A DNA stretch of 62,193 bases from Bacteroides caecigallinarum (GCF_016902295.1 NZ_JACJLQ010000021.1:1-62193), one strand, 5' to 3'. Shown: positions 9,706 to 18,580, numbered from the stretch's first letter. The notes: generated by a model not told the origin, from the sequence alone. Translations and numbers: made by a program.

Positions 9706-9777
9706 AAAACGTGCGCACATTCGATTTAAAACGTGCGTTCATTTAATCCAAAACGTGCGCACGTTTTACTTAAAACG
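9706..9777. repeat. 22-bp tandem repeat, last copy partial, with an 18-bp palindrome
   Basis: AAAACGTGCG begins at 9706, 9728 and 9750, and AAAACG again at 9772: an exact 22-bp period. The third copy is the perfect palindrome AAAACGTGCGCACGTTTT (9750-9767). The array lies between the M56 stop and the shared terminator, in a G+C-rich island within AT-rich sequence. Confidence 0.85.
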
Positions 9778-9799
9778 CCTTGTCGTTTTTTTAAAAGAT

Positions 9800-9835
9800 A
9801 TGCTCCCCCTATCAGAGTTCTGAAAGAGGGAGCAT
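9800..9835. terminator. bidirectional terminator between the M56 gene and efp
   Basis: ATGCTCCC at 9800-9807 pairs with GGGAGCAT at 9828-9835, and two more pairs form after one mismatch. The genes on both sides converge here, so it can serve both. Confidence 0.8.
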
Positions 9836-9868
9836 TTATACTATTAAAATTCGTGCAAAAACAAATTA

Positions 9869-10435
9869 TCAAGCCTTAACACGACCTACGTATGAACCAT
9901 CGCGAGTATCAACTTCGATGATTTCATCCTGATTGATGAACAATGGAACACGTACTGTAGCACCTGTTTCTACTGTAGCAGGTTTAGTCGCGTTTGTAGC
10001 AGTATCACCCTTCAATCCCGGTTCTGTATAAGTAACCTTCAACTGAACCTTAACAGGCAATTCTGCGAAAAGGATAGTTTCAGTAGAAGCGTCAGAAACA
10101 ACTTCGATAACCATCTCTTCCTTCAAGAAGTCAACACCTTCGATAAGATCGTGTGCGATAGGCACCTGTTCGTAAGTTTCCTGATTCATGAAGATATAGT
10201 CAGCACCTTCCTTATACAAGTACTGGTAAGGACGACGTTCAACACGTACATCTTCAAGTTTTTCACCAATATTGAAACGACGTTCCAAAACGTAACCGTC
10301 AACAACATCTTTCAGTTTTGTACGCATGAAAGTGTTTCCTTTACCCGGTTTTACATGAAGGAAGTCAATACAGAAATAAATCTTGCCATCCATACGGATT
10401 GCTGTTCCGATTTTAATGTCTTGAGCATTAATCAT
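9869..10435 (-). CDS. efp: translation elongation factor P
   Basis: Binds stalled ribosomes at polyproline stretches and helps peptide-bond formation. The 188-residue protein has the KOW-like domain I (MINAQDIKIGTAIRMDGKIY), a tip loop KPGKGNTF with Lys at position 32, and the two OB-fold domains ending YVGRVKA. In E. coli EF-P the tip Lys is beta-lysylated; I see no epmA/epmB here, so modification is open. It has its own promoter (-7 box at 10494-10501) and shares its upstream spacer with rpmH on the other strand. Confidence 0.97.
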   Translation of the reverse strand: MINAQDIKIGTAIRMDGKIYFCIDFLHVKPGKGNTFMRTKLKDVVDGYVLERRFNIGEKLEDVRVERRPYQYLYKEGADYIFMNQETYEQVPIAHDLIEGVDFLKEEMVIEVVSDASTETILFAELPVKVQLKVTYTEPGLKGDTATNATKPATVETGATVRVPLFINQDEIIEVDTRDGSYVGRVKA

Positions 10436-10493
10436 AAGTAGAAATCTTTATATAAATATGTAATAATTGATATTCAGAGTAATAATTCGGGTG

Positions 10494-10525
10494 CAAAATT
10501 AATCTAAATCACGAAAAAACGCAAA
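10494..10525 (-). promoter_or_regulatory. efp promoter
   Basis: Minus-strand -7 box TAATTTTG at 10494-10501 and TTTG -33 at 10522-10525, spacing 20 nt. Transcription should begin near 10487, giving an efp leader of about 50 nt. Confidence 0.7.
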
Positions 10526-10552
10526 AAGTTTTGTGTAAAAATGACTTATATC

Positions 10553-10583
10553 TTTGATTATTAAAAAAAAGTCACTAATTTTG
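10553..10583 (+). promoter_or_regulatory. rpmH promoter
   Basis: TTTG at 10553-10556, 19 nt, then TAATTTTG at 10576-10583: a textbook Bacteroidota promoter. It overlaps nothing coding and points to rpmH 45 nt downstream. Confidence 0.8.
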
Positions 10584-10627
10584 CAGCCCGAACGCATAGA
10601 ATAATAACATAAATAGTATATACGAAA

Positions 10628-10789
10628 ATGAAAAGAACATTCCAACCCTCTAACAGAAAGAGAAAAAACAAACACGGTTTCCGTGAAAGAATGGCTACTG
10701 CAAATGGTCGCCGAGTATTGGCTGCACGTCGTGCTAAAGGTCGTAAAAAATTGACTGTATCTGACGAATACAACGGAGTCAAGGCTTAA
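10628..10789 (+). CDS. rpmH: 50S ribosomal protein L34
   Basis: A 53-residue, very basic protein, [18 protein letters not shown] at the start and [19 protein letters not shown] near the end, which is the complete L34 signature with a short acidic extension (SDEYNGVKA). It binds domain III of 23S rRNA. In many bacteria rpmH sits at the origin beside rnpA and dnaA; here neither is present. It has its own promoter and a strong terminator, so it is monocistronic. Confidence 0.97.
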   Translation: MKRTFQPSNRKRKNKHGFRERMATANGRRVLAARRAKGRKKLTVSDEYNGVKA

Positions 10790-10815
10790 GCCGTGCTTTG
10801 GAATTAAGATTTAAG

Positions 10816-10855
10816 AAAAGCCGCAAGATATTGGTAACAGTATTTTGCGGCTTTT
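10816..10855 (+). terminator. rpmH terminator
   Basis: Eleven-bp stem AAAAGCCGCAA / TTGCGGCTTTT followed by more T residues, 27 nt after the rpmH stop. Confidence 0.9.
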
Positions 10856-10902
10856 TCTGTTGTTTATTTTTCTGCCAATAAAACGAATAACCAAAAAAAT
10901 CG

Positions 10903-10910
10903 TATCTTTG
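10903..10910 (+). promoter_or_regulatory. -7 box of the PASTA-rluD run
   Basis: TATCTTTG fits TAnnTTTG and lies 20 nt before the PASTA gene's ATG. The -33 region is not clear. It is the only obvious promoter before the six-gene plus-strand run. Confidence 0.55.
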
Positions 10911-10930
10911 TCGAAAATATTCAACAAATT

Positions 10931-11581
10931 ATGATAGGATTTAAAGACTTCTTTTCGTTCCGGAAAAACAAATTATTCTGGATTAATATAATTGGCATAA
11001 TCGTAGTGTTAATAATCATAACATTAGGAACCTTAGTATGGCTCGATTCATATACAAGACACGGAGAAGCACATATAGTGCCTGACGTAAAAAACAAGAA
11101 CATTGTGGAAGCTGAAATGATTCTAAATGAAAGCACGATGAAATGTGTTGTGGTCGATTCCAATTATGTTAAAGGAGTTCCTGAAGGTATGGTCCTCGAA
11201 CAAATACCTGTAGCAGGAGCAAAAGTTAAGGAAGGCAGAACTATATATCTTACTATCACAACTACTTCTGTACCACTGGTACAACTGCCGGATATTATCG
11301 ACAACAGTTCTATAAGACAAGCGGAAGCAAAACTAAAAAGTATGGGATTCAAGCTGACTGAACCTGAACTTGTTCCAGGTGAACAGGACTGGATCTACGG
11401 TATCAAATACAGGGGCAGAGACCTGAAATCAGGTGATAAGGTTCCGAACGAAGCTATGCTGACATTATGTGTTGGCGATACCCATTTAAGGGATTCGCTC
11501 GCAATGGATTCAACATATATTGATATGAATTCTATACCTCAATCGGACGAAGAGGCAAAAGTTGATGATTCATGGTTCTAA
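10931..11581 (+). CDS. PASTA-domain membrane protein
   Basis: A 216-residue protein with a short basic N-terminus (MIGFKDFFSFRKNK), one membrane helix at about 17-38 and a periplasmic part made of PASTA repeats: the first about 45-110 (VPDVKNKNIVEAEMILN, ending TIYLTITT), the second about 115-183 (VQLPDIIDNSSIRQAEAKL, ending LTLCVGD). PASTA domains of Gram-positive kinases and PBPs bind cell-wall fragments. Here there is no kinase or transpeptidase domain, so a structural or wall-sensing role is only inferred. The stop is 8 nt before rluD, and the same run contains ddl. Confidence 0.85.
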   Translation: MIGFKDFFSFRKNKLFWINIIGIIVVLIIITLGTLVWLDSYTRHGEAHIVPDVKNKNIVEAEMILNESTMKCVVVDSNYVKGVPEGMVLEQIPVAGAKVKEGRTIYLTITTTSVPLVQLPDIIDNSSIRQAEAKLKSMGFKLTEPELVPGEQDWIYGIKYRGRDLKSGDKVPNEAMLTLCVGDTHLRDSLAMDSTYIDMNSIPQSDEEAKVDDSWF

Positions 11582-11589
11582 CTAATTGA

Positions 11590-12663
11590 ATGAGAATGGC
11601 TGAAGATATTTTTCTTGATGATATAGACGATACATTAGACGATATTGAACCGACCGGTAACTCAGGTGAGCTGTATGAACATTTCAAGGTAGTTGTTGAC
11701 AAAGGGCAATCGCCGGTAAGAATTGACAAATATCTTTTCGAAAGGATAGTAAACGCCTCAAGAAACAGGATACAGAGTGCGGCCGACGCAGGGTTTGTGA
11801 TGGCAAACGGGAAACCGGTAAAGAGCAGCTATAAGGTGAAACCTATGGATGTCCTGACAGTAATGATGGACCGTCCGAAATACGAAAATGACATTATTCC
11901 GGAAGATATTCCGTTAGATATAGTTTACGAAGATAGCGAGCTAATGGTCATAAACAAGCCAGCCGGTCTTGTAGTACACCCGGGATGCGGAAATTATCAC
12001 GGAACATTGGTTAATGCCATAGCATGGCATCTGAGAGATGTACCTACGTACGATCCCAATGACCCACAAGTAGGATTGGTACACCGCATAGACAAAGATA
12101 CTTCAGGATTATTGGTTATTGCAAAAACACCTGACGCAAAAACGAGTCTCGGCATGCAATTCTACAACAAGACTACAAAACGTGAATACAATGCGTTGGT
12201 ATGGGGAATTGTGGAAGAAGACGAAGGTACTATTACAGGCAACATCGGACGTAACCCTAAAGACAGAATGCAGATGGCTGTCCTGTCCGACCCGAATCAG
12301 GGTAAACATGCTGTTACACACTATAAAGTCCTGGAGAGATTGGGATATGTCACACTTGTGAAGTGTGTACTCGAAACAGGAAGAACACATCAGATACGTG
12401 TACACATGAAACATATCGGACACGTACTCTTCAACGACGAAAGATATGGAGGACATGAAATTCTGAAAGGTACTCATTTCAGTAAATACAGACAGTTCGT
12501 AAACAACTGTTTCGATATATGCCCAAGACAAGCTCTGCATGCAAAGACTTTGGGATTTGTACATCCCAAAACAGGAGAAGAGATGTTCTTCACTTCGGAA
12601 CTGCCTGACGATATGACAGAACTGATTAACAGATGGAGAACTTATATCAGTAATAGAGAATAA
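11590..12663 (+). CDS. rluD: 23S rRNA pseudouridine synthase, RluD type
   Basis: Isomerises uridines (in E. coli 1911/1915/1917 of helix 69) in 23S rRNA. The 357-residue protein has an acidic N-terminal leader, an S4 RNA-binding domain (about 40-95, RIDKYLFERIVNASRNRIQ) and the RsuA/RluD catalytic domain with the active-site Asp in HRIDKDTSGLL (about 162-172) and the GRTHQIRVHM motif. The 23-residue acidic stretch before the S4 domain is longer than in E. coli. It sits 8 nt after the PASTA gene, which is a conserved pair in Bacteroidales as far as I know. Confidence 0.94.
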   Translation: MRMAEDIFLDDIDDTLDDIEPTGNSGELYEHFKVVVDKGQSPVRIDKYLFERIVNASRNRIQSAADAGFVMANGKPVKSSYKVKPMDVLTVMMDRPKYENDIIPEDIPLDIVYEDSELMVINKPAGLVVHPGCGNYHGTLVNAIAWHLRDVPTYDPNDPQVGLVHRIDKDTSGLLVIAKTPDAKTSLGMQFYNKTTKREYNALVWGIVEEDEGTITGNIGRNPKDRMQMAVLSDPNQGKHAVTHYKVLERLGYVTLVKCVLETGRTHQIRVHMKHIGHVLFNDERYGGHEILKGTHFSKYRQFVNNCFDICPRQALHAKTLGFVHPKTGEEMFFTSELPDDMTELINRWRTYISNRE

Positions 12664-12664
12664 A

Positions 12665-12769
12665 TGAGTCTATAAGTTTATAAGTTACAAGTTTGTTTGC
12701 AATAACGAATAAAGAACTTAAAAACTTAATGCTCAGGAACTAAAGAACTTAAAAACTCAAAAACTTAAA
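12665..12769. repeat. imperfect inverted/short repeat element between rluD and ddl
   Basis: Begins with TATAAGTTTATAAGTTACAAG and ends with two blocks built from AACTTAAAAACT and AGAACTTAAAAACTCAAA, directly before the ddl ATG. The halves are imperfectly complementary. It closely resembles the groES-groEL spacer at 5826-5936. Confidence 0.6.
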
Positions 12770-13756
12770 ATGAAACGTACGGTAGCAATTATTGCAGGCG
12801 GTGATTCTTCTGAACACGAAGTGTCAATGAACAGCGCAAAAGGAATTTATTCATTTATAGATAAAGAGAAATATAATCTATATATAGTAGAATTAAGCAA
12901 AAAGGCTTGGGAAGCTGTCCTTCCTGACGGTACCCGTTCTAAAATAGACAAGAATGATTTCAGTTTTATGGATGGTGAAAACAAAGTGAAACCTGATTTT
13001 GCCTACATTACTATACACGGTACTCCCGGCGAAAACGGTATCCTGCAGGGATATTTCGAATTGCTTGATATACCTTACTCTACTTGCGATGTTCTTGTGT
13101 CTGCAATGACTTTCAGCAAGTTTACGCTGAACCAGTATCTTAAGGGTTTCGGAATAAGAGTCGCTGAGTCAATGCTGGTAAACAAACGCTTCGGTATTGA
13201 TAATAAAGACGTTGTAGAGAAGATAGGACTTCCATGCTTTATCAAGCCTAATGCAAGCGGTTCAAGCTTCGGGGTAACCAAAGTAAAGACAGAAGATCAG
13301 ATTCAACCTGCACTTGAAGCCGCATTTGCCGAATCGGACGATGTGATGATAGAAGCTTTCATGGATGGCATAGAGCTGGCGAACGGATGCTATAAGACCA
13401 GAAACAAGTCTGTAGTATTTCCAATAACAGAAGTTGTAAGCGACAATGAGTTTTTCGATTATAACGCCAAATACAAAGGTGAAGTGACAGAAATAACCCC
13501 GGCACGTCTGAGTCCCGAACTTACTGAAAGGGTAAAGAAACTTACTTCGGCTATATATGACATCCTGGGATGCAAAGGTATAGTCAGAATAGATTATATC
13601 ATAACAGAAGGCGAGAAGATTAATATGCTCGAGATAAATACTACTCCGGGTATGACTGCCACAAGCTTTATTCCACAACAGGTAAGAGCTGCAGGAATAG
13701 ACATAAAAGATGTAATGACAGACATCATCGAAGAAGGACTCGAGAAACATTGCTAA
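12770..13756 (+). CDS. ddl: D-alanine--D-alanine ligase
   Basis: Makes D-Ala-D-Ala for the peptidoglycan pentapeptide, in the cytoplasm, using ATP. The 328-residue ATP-grasp protein has the N-terminal Rossmann half (VAIIAGGDSSEHEVSMNSA), the HGTPGENGILQG loop, the central lid (PCFIKPNASGSSFGVTKV) and the C-terminal magnesium site (EINTTPGMTATSF). The usual GEDG is GENG here. It follows rluD after 106 nt of repeat-like sequence. Nearby PASTA and acyltransferase genes give an envelope-biogenesis setting. Confidence 0.96.
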   Translation: MKRTVAIIAGGDSSEHEVSMNSAKGIYSFIDKEKYNLYIVELSKKAWEAVLPDGTRSKIDKNDFSFMDGENKVKPDFAYITIHGTPGENGILQGYFELLDIPYSTCDVLVSAMTFSKFTLNQYLKGFGIRVAESMLVNKRFGIDNKDVVEKIGLPCFIKPNASGSSFGVTKVKTEDQIQPALEAAFAESDDVMIEAFMDGIELANGCYKTRNKSVVFPITEVVSDNEFFDYNAKYKGEVTEITPARLSPELTERVKKLTSAIYDILGCKGIVRIDYIITEGEKINMLEINTTPGMTATSFIPQQVRAAGIDIKDVMTDIIEEGLEKHC

Positions 13757-13788
13757 TTAACATTCAATAACCATAAATACTGCAAGCC

Positions 13789-14943
13789 ATGAAAATACCT
13801 GCTGAATTTGACGAAATCCGCCCATATTCTCCGGAAGAACTACCACAGATTTTCGAAGAATTATTGTCTGACAAAGATTTTCAAGAAGTAATAAAAAAAG
13901 TATTACCCGACACTCCTATTGAGGCATTGGCCAATGTACTGAGAAACTGTAAGACAAACTTAGACGTTCAGAAAAATATTTTTTATGGATTGCTGCATGG
14001 TTTAATCAACAAATACAGCGACGGATTCAGCCTTGACAGTTCCATGATTAAAGAAAAGAACAAAGGCTATACTTTTATATCAAACCATAGGGATATTGTT
14101 TTGGATTCCGGTTTCCTTTCCGTAGGACTACTGGACAACGGTTTTCCGACAACTGTAGAAATAGCTATAGGCGACAATCTTTTAATCTATCCCTGGATTA
14201 AAAAGCTTGTACGTGTAAACAAAGCATTCATCGTGCAGAGGGCATTAAGCATGAGACAAATGCTTGAGGCCTCAGCAAGGATGTCAAGATATATACATTT
14301 CGCCGTAACTGAAAAACAGGAGAATATCTGGATAGCACAACGGGAAGGAAGAGCTAAGGACTCTAATGACCGTACACAGGACAGTGTGCTGAAAATGTTG
14401 GCTATGGGTGGTAAAGGTGATGTAATAGACAGTCTGAAGGAACTAAACATAGTACCTTTGTCATTGTCGTACGAATATGACCCTTGCGACTTCCTAAAAG
14501 CACAGGAAATGCAACTTAAAAGAGACATTGCCGGTTTCAAGAAAAGTCAGCAGGACGACCTTATCAACATGCAGACAGGTATATTCGGATATAAGGGAAG
14601 AATACATTTCCAGACAGGCCCCTGCATAAACGATGAACTGGAAGAATTGCGTGGACTTCCTAAAGTGGAAATATTTACTAAAGTATCCGAAATAATAGAC
14701 AGGTATATCCACCTTAACTATAGGATGTATCCGGGCAACTATATTGCCTGCGACATGCTTAACGGAAACCAGGCCATGGCCGGACATTACACAGTTGAGG
14801 ACAAAGCCAAGTTTGAAGCATATTTGGATAAGAAAATCGCACTGATAAATATACCCGGCAAGGATACGGATTTCCTGAAAAAAAGCATTCTGACGATGTA
14901 TGCAAATCCTGCCATCAACCATATCCATGCAATAAAGGAATGA
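13789..14943 (+). CDS. PlsC-like phospholipid/glycerol acyltransferase
   Basis: A 384-residue acyltransferase of the 1-acyl-sn-glycerol-3-phosphate type. The catalytic H-x4-D motif is seen in SNHRDIVLDSGF (about 98-109). The second block FIVQRALSM (about 150) and the IAQREGRAKDS motif (about 186) are the substrate-binding blocks. The long helical N- and C-terminal parts are typical of the Bacteroidota branch. It probably acts at the cytoplasmic face in phospholipid or lipid A-related acylation; the substrate is not fixed. No membrane helix is obvious. The stop overlaps the next start by 4 nt (ATGA), so translation is coupled to the NigD-like gene. Confidence 0.85.
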   Translation: MKIPAEFDEIRPYSPEELPQIFEELLSDKDFQEVIKKVLPDTPIEALANVLRNCKTNLDVQKNIFYGLLHGLINKYSDGFSLDSSMIKEKNKGYTFISNHRDIVLDSGFLSVGLLDNGFPTTVEIAIGDNLLIYPWIKKLVRVNKAFIVQRALSMRQMLEASARMSRYIHFAVTEKQENIWIAQREGRAKDSNDRTQDSVLKMLAMGGKGDVIDSLKELNIVPLSLSYEYDPCDFLKAQEMQLKRDIAGFKKSQQDDLINMQTGIFGYKGRIHFQTGPCINDELEELRGLPKVEIFTKVSEIIDRYIHLNYRMYPGNYIACDMLNGNQAMAGHYTVEDKAKFEAYLDKKIALINIPGKDTDFLKKSILTMYANPAINHIHAIKE

Positions 14944-15596
14944 AAGCGAGACTTTACATAGCACTCCTGTCATGCATTATCGCAATATCATCGTGTAAGG
15001 AAGATGAGTATGTATATCCAAGTGTATTTACTGAGTTCGTAGATATCAAGACTGACGCATCCGGGAAATTGGCATATATCAACATTGATGACGGCAGTAC
15101 ATTCCAGATAAAGGATAGAAGCGGAATTGAAGGTTTTACTCCTGATTCAACCTACCGGTCACTGTCAATATACGAAATCCTGGATGAAAGTAATGGGGCT
15201 AATTTAGTCAGGCTTTATTCGTGTCAGTTTGTGATTTCAGTCGTTCCTACCACTGAAGATAAATTCACAAAAGGAATCAAGACTGACCCATTGGATATTG
15301 ACAGGATATGGCGTTCAGGCAATTATATCAACATGGTTCTGGATATCATGGCTAAAGACAAATCTCATACATTGAATTTTGTTGATAATGGTATGACAGA
15401 AAATTCAGATGGAAGCAAGACACTGAATATAACCATATATCACGACCAGCGAAATGACTATGAGGCTTTTACAAAAAAAGCTTACGCTTCAATACCATTA
15501 TGGCCATATAAAGATATAATGAAGGAAGGTGACAAGGTAACAATAAACATAAACACTTATAAAGAAGGGAATACTACAAGAGAGTTTTACTATTAA
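14940..15596 (+). CDS. NigD-like lipoprotein
   Basis: A 218-residue lipoprotein. The signal peptide ends in a lipobox (IAISSC, Cys19), followed by KEDE, an acidic spot that in Bacteroidetes can direct lipoproteins to the outer surface. The rest has an OB-like N-terminal half (KLAYINIDDGSTFQI) and a beta-sandwich C-terminal half with the DxD/NxT pattern of the NigD_C family. NigD was named for a bacteriocin cluster in Prevotella, but the family is wide and its function is unknown. It overlaps the acyltransferase gene by 4 nt. Confidence 0.8.
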   Translation: MKARLYIALLSCIIAISSCKEDEYVYPSVFTEFVDIKTDASGKLAYINIDDGSTFQIKDRSGIEGFTPDSTYRSLSIYEILDESNGANLVRLYSCQFVISVVPTTEDKFTKGIKTDPLDIDRIWRSGNYINMVLDIMAKDKSHTLNFVDNGMTENSDGSKTLNITIYHDQRNDYEAFTKKAYASIPLWPYKDIMKEGDKVTININTYKEGNTTREFYY

Positions 15597-15610
15597 ACAT
15601 TTTGACAATT

Positions 15611-16015
15611 ATGATATTAAAGAGTATTTATTTCATGTTCTTTGTATGCGTCTTTCTATTCGGAATGATGGCATGCAGCACTAAGCCAAAAGATAAATTC
15701 GCAAATCTTTCTTCAGATGAATTCGAGAAGCTAATATCAGAAGACAGCAATGTCCAGAGACTTGATGTACGCACTGTTGCCGAATACAGCGAAGGACACA
15801 TACCAGGCAGCATTAATATAAATATTCTCGATGACAGATTTTCAGCACTGGCTGACGAGATTCTTGATAAATCACGACCTGTGGCTGTTTATTGCAAAAG
15901 TGGACGCAGAAGCAGAAATGCGGCAAGACTCCTTGTCAAAAAAGGATATACAGTTTTCAATCTCGATAAAGGTATCCTGAACTGGATTGATTTAGGCAAG
16001 GATATAGAGAAATAA
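15611..16015 (+). CDS. rhodanese-like lipoprotein
   Basis: A 134-residue protein with a lipobox signal (FLFGMMACS) and one rhodanese domain: LDVRTVAEYSEGHIPGSIN, then the active-site loop VYCKSGRRSRNAA with catalytic Cys, then LDKGILNWI. Such proteins transfer or bind sulfane sulfur at a persulfidated Cys. Its lipid anchor places it in the periplasm or outer membrane. I use the ATG at 15611, because the frame upstream begins with TTG. It is the last gene of the run from 10931; the terminator follows at once. Confidence 0.9.
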   Translation: MILKSIYFMFFVCVFLFGMMACSTKPKDKFANLSSDEFEKLISEDSNVQRLDVRTVAEYSEGHIPGSININILDDRFSALADEILDKSRPVAVYCKSGRRSRNAARLLVKKGYTVFNLDKGILNWIDLGKDIEK

Positions 16016-16016
16016 A

Positions 16017-16062
16017 AAGAAGGCGGTTCAAGAACATTAAAGTTTCTTTAAACCGCCTTCTT
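16017..16062. terminator. bidirectional terminator between the rhodanese gene and argF'
   Basis: Twelve-bp stem AAGAAGGCGGTT / AACCGCCTTCTT with A/T-rich flanks, between converging genes. Confidence 0.9.
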
Positions 16063-16070
16063 AAATTATA

Positions 16071-17033
16071 TTATAATGACTGTAACATGCGTTTAAGTAC
16101 TACAGTCGCAGAAATTTCACGATTTGCAGCCTCAGGAATAACCAAAGATGTTGGAGCCTCAATCACATCATCAGTAACAATCATATTTCTACGAACAGGC
16201 AAACAATGCATGAAATAAGCATTATTGGTCACAGCCATGTGTTTGGAATCGACAGTCCAGTTCATATCCTTTGACAAGACCTTTCCATAATCTTCAGGAT
16301 TGGTAACACCCGGACATGCCCAGTTCTTAGCATATATGAAATCCGCGCCTTCGAAAGCTTTAATCTGGTTGTATTCAACTTTTGCCCCACGCACAAACTT
16401 AGGGTCAAGTTCATATCCTTCAGGATGTGTAATTACGAAATCCACATTTGCCTCATTCATAAAATCCGCAAATGAATTAGGTACAGCCTGTGGCAAAGCT
16501 TTTGGATGAGGAGCCCATGTAAGAACTACTTTCGGCCGGTCCGTTTTCTTGTATTCCTCTATAGTAATAAGGTCCGCAAACGCCTGAAGAGGATGTCCTG
16601 TAGCTGCCTCCATAGAAAATACAGGCTTACCCGAATACTGGATAAACTGATTTAGGATTTTCTCCGTATAGTCGTCTGTACGGTTTACAAACTGTGCAAA
16701 AGAACGGACACCGATAATATCACAATATGAAGCCATAACAGGAATTGCCTCCAAAAGATGTTCACTTTTATCACCGTCCATAACTACTCCACGCTCTGTT
16801 TCAAGTTTCCATGCTCCTTGATTTACATCCAGTACAATAACGTCCATCCCTAAATTTCTGGCTGCTTTTTGTGTACTAAGACGTGTACGGAGACTATTAT
16901 TAAAAAATATCAGCAAACATGTTTTATGCCTGCCTAATGACTCGTATTTATATCTGTCTTTCTTTATCTCGAATGCCTCAGCCAAAGCTGTTTTCAAGTC
17001 ACCCAAATCGAATACGTTTGTATATGTTTTCAT
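16071..17033 (-). CDS. argF': N-succinylornithine carbamoyltransferase (ArgF')
   Basis: Carbamoylates N2-succinylornithine to N-succinylcitrulline in the Bacteroidetes version of arginine synthesis. The 320-residue protein is close throughout to the Bacteroides fragilis enzyme as I remember it: carbamoyl-phosphate loop SLRTRLS (47-53), KLETERGVVMDGDKSEHLL, YFMHCLPVRRN near the end. I start at 17033 (MKTYTNVFDLGDL); the longer frame from 17075 crosses the -7 box at 17065-17072, and so would lie upstream of the transcript. Position 90, the residue reported to choose succinyl over acetyl substrate, is Ser here instead of Pro (see findings). It lies beside proA, a gene of the related proline branch from glutamate. 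Confidence 0.93.
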   Translation of the reverse strand: MKTYTNVFDLGDLKTALAEAFEIKKDRYKYESLGRHKTCLLIFFNNSLRTRLSTQKAARNLGMDVIVLDVNQGAWKLETERGVVMDGDKSEHLLEAIPVMASYCDIIGVRSFAQFVNRTDDYTEKILNQFIQYSGKPVFSMEAATGHPLQAFADLITIEEYKKTDRPKVVLTWAPHPKALPQAVPNSFADFMNEANVDFVITHPEGYELDPKFVRGAKVEYNQIKAFEGADFIYAKNWACPGVTNPEDYGKVLSKDMNWTVDSKHMAVTNNAYFMHCLPVRRNMIVTDDVIEAPTSLVIPEAANREISATVVLKRMLQSL

Positions 17034-17064
17034 AAGTTCATGTATATAAATTAGACATCGTCGG

Positions 17065-17072
17065 CAAAAATA
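17065..17072 (-). promoter_or_regulatory. argF' -7 box
   Basis: Minus-strand TATTTTTG, 32 nt before the chosen argF' ATG, in the 96-nt gap after proA. The -33 match is poor. The box argues against a start at 17075. Confidence 0.45.
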
Positions 17073-17129
17073 CAATAAAAATACAACAAAATAAGCCCTT
17101 AACGAATATTATTACACAAATAAGTAAAT

Positions 17130-18377
17130 TTACTTCCTTATTTGTCCATTACCCTCGATTATCCATTTATATGTTGTAATTTCCTTTAATCCCATAGGAC
17201 CACGTGCATGAAGCTTCTGTGTGCTTATACCAATTTCTGCCCCCAAACCAAACTGGGCACCATCAGTAAAAGAAGTTGGAGCATTCACATAAACGCATGC
17301 GGCATCAACAGCTCGCTGGAAATACTGAGCTGCCTTCTTATCCTCAGTAACGATACATTCGCTATGTTTTGAGCTGTATTTGAATATATGTCCTATAGCC
17401 TCGTCAACACTATTTACAGTCTTGATAGCCATTTTATAATCAAGAAACTCAGTTCCATAACTCTCAGGCGTGGCATGTAGCAGTAAATCGGCCGGATAAA
17501 AGCCGCTTAAGGCTTGATAGGACGGCTTGTCTGCATATATCAAAACATTATTTGAAGAGAGTGGAGAGCAAAGCTGTGGCAAATCAGAGAGTCTGTCTGC
17601 ATGCACCAGCAGACAGTCAAGAGCATTGCATACACTTACTCGTCTTGTCTTGGCATTATTAATTATCCTGGCTCCTTTATCTATGTCACCGGCCAAATCA
17701 AAGTAAGTATGACAAATCCCCGCACCTGTTTCTATTACAGGGACAGTTGACTCAGAACGGACAAAGTTAATAAGATTACTGCTGCCACGAGGTATAATCA
17801 AATCAACATAGCCGTTTGCATGAAGCAGTTCGGAAGTTGTTTCTCTGTCAGTAGGCAATAGGCAAACAATATTTGTGTCAAGGCCAAACTTGGAAAGTAC
17901 ACCTTTTATTACATCAACTATTGCCATATTTGAGTGATAAGCATCACTACCACCCTTCAGCACACATGCACTTCCACTCTTAAGACAAAGTGAAAATACA
18001 TCAAAACTTACATTAGGTCGAGCCTCATATATAACTCCAATCACGCCGAAAGGAACGCTGACCTTCGTTAGCTTTAAACCATTAGGACGGACATCCTCAT
18101 AAATGATATTACCCAAAGGTGAAGGCAACGAAGCGACATTACGAATATCAGAAGCTATATCCATAATTCTCTCTGCAGTGAGTTTTAATCTGTCATATTT
18201 GGGATTCGAAGAATCCATTAACTGTAAATCAAGCTGATTAGCTTTCAATATCACGTCGGTTTTATCTATAGCTGCATCAGCTACAGAGATAAGAACTTCA
18301 TTAATTTTCTTTGAATCAAGAAGAGCTAACTTACGCGAAGCAAGTTTAACAGCTTCTAAAGTTTCATTTAGCTTCAT
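17130..18377 (-). CDS. proA: gamma-glutamyl phosphate reductase
   Basis: Reduces glutamyl-5-phosphate to the semialdehyde with NADPH, the second step of proline synthesis. The 415-residue aldehyde-dehydrogenase-fold protein shows [27 protein letters not shown], the active-site Cys segment [15 protein letters not shown] and the closing [17 protein letters not shown]. Length is normal. proB (glutamate kinase) is not in the window. It is transcribed from its own promoter toward argF'. Confidence 0.97.
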   Translation of the reverse strand: MKLNETLEAVKLASRKLALLDSKKINEVLISVADAAIDKTDVILKANQLDLQLMDSSNPKYDRLKLTAERIMDIASDIRNVASLPSPLGNIIYEDVRPNGLKLTKVSVPFGVIGVIYEARPNVSFDVFSLCLKSGSACVLKGGSDAYHSNMAIVDVIKGVLSKFGLDTNIVCLLPTDRETTSELLHANGYVDLIIPRGSSNLINFVRSESTVPVIETGAGICHTYFDLAGDIDKGARIINNAKTRRVSVCNALDCLLVHADRLSDLPQLCSPLSSNNVLIYADKPSYQALSGFYPADLLLHATPESYGTEFLDYKMAIKTVNSVDEAIGHIFKYSSKHSECIVTEDKKAAQYFQRAVDAACVYVNAPTSFTDGAQFGLGAEIGISTQKLHARGPMGLKEITTYKWIIEGNGQIRK

Positions 18378-18405
18378 AAATCAACACTTTTAAATCTTGT
18401 ATTCG

Positions 18406-18413
18406 CAAAAATA
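18406..18413 (-). promoter_or_regulatory. proA -7 box
   Basis: TATTTTTG on the minus strand, 28 nt before the proA ATG, with the G followed by CG as in many Bacteroidota promoters. The -33 element is not clear. Confidence 0.5.
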
Positions 18414-18503
18414 TGATTAAAATTTGAATTATGATAATTTACAGGATAAAAAACGATATTTAAAGGAAGTAATGCTGTTAGCTACTATAAATCGTCAAAA
18501 AGC

Positions 18504-18534
18504 TTGCTTTTAAAAAGAAAAAAACTTAACTTTG
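18504..18534 (+). promoter_or_regulatory. promoter of the DUF2007 gene
   Basis: TTG at 18504-18506, 20 nt, then TAACTTTG at 18527-18534. The gene starts 46 nt further on. Confidence 0.65.
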
Positions 18535-18580
18535 GGAATAACAGAGATAGTTAACCATAATTATTAACCATTAAAGAACA

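Noticed and set aside
9706..9777. 22-bp repeat as a possible CRISPR array
   Set aside because: There is no spacer: repeats follow each other directly with only 8-12 variable bases, just three to four copies, and no cas genes.
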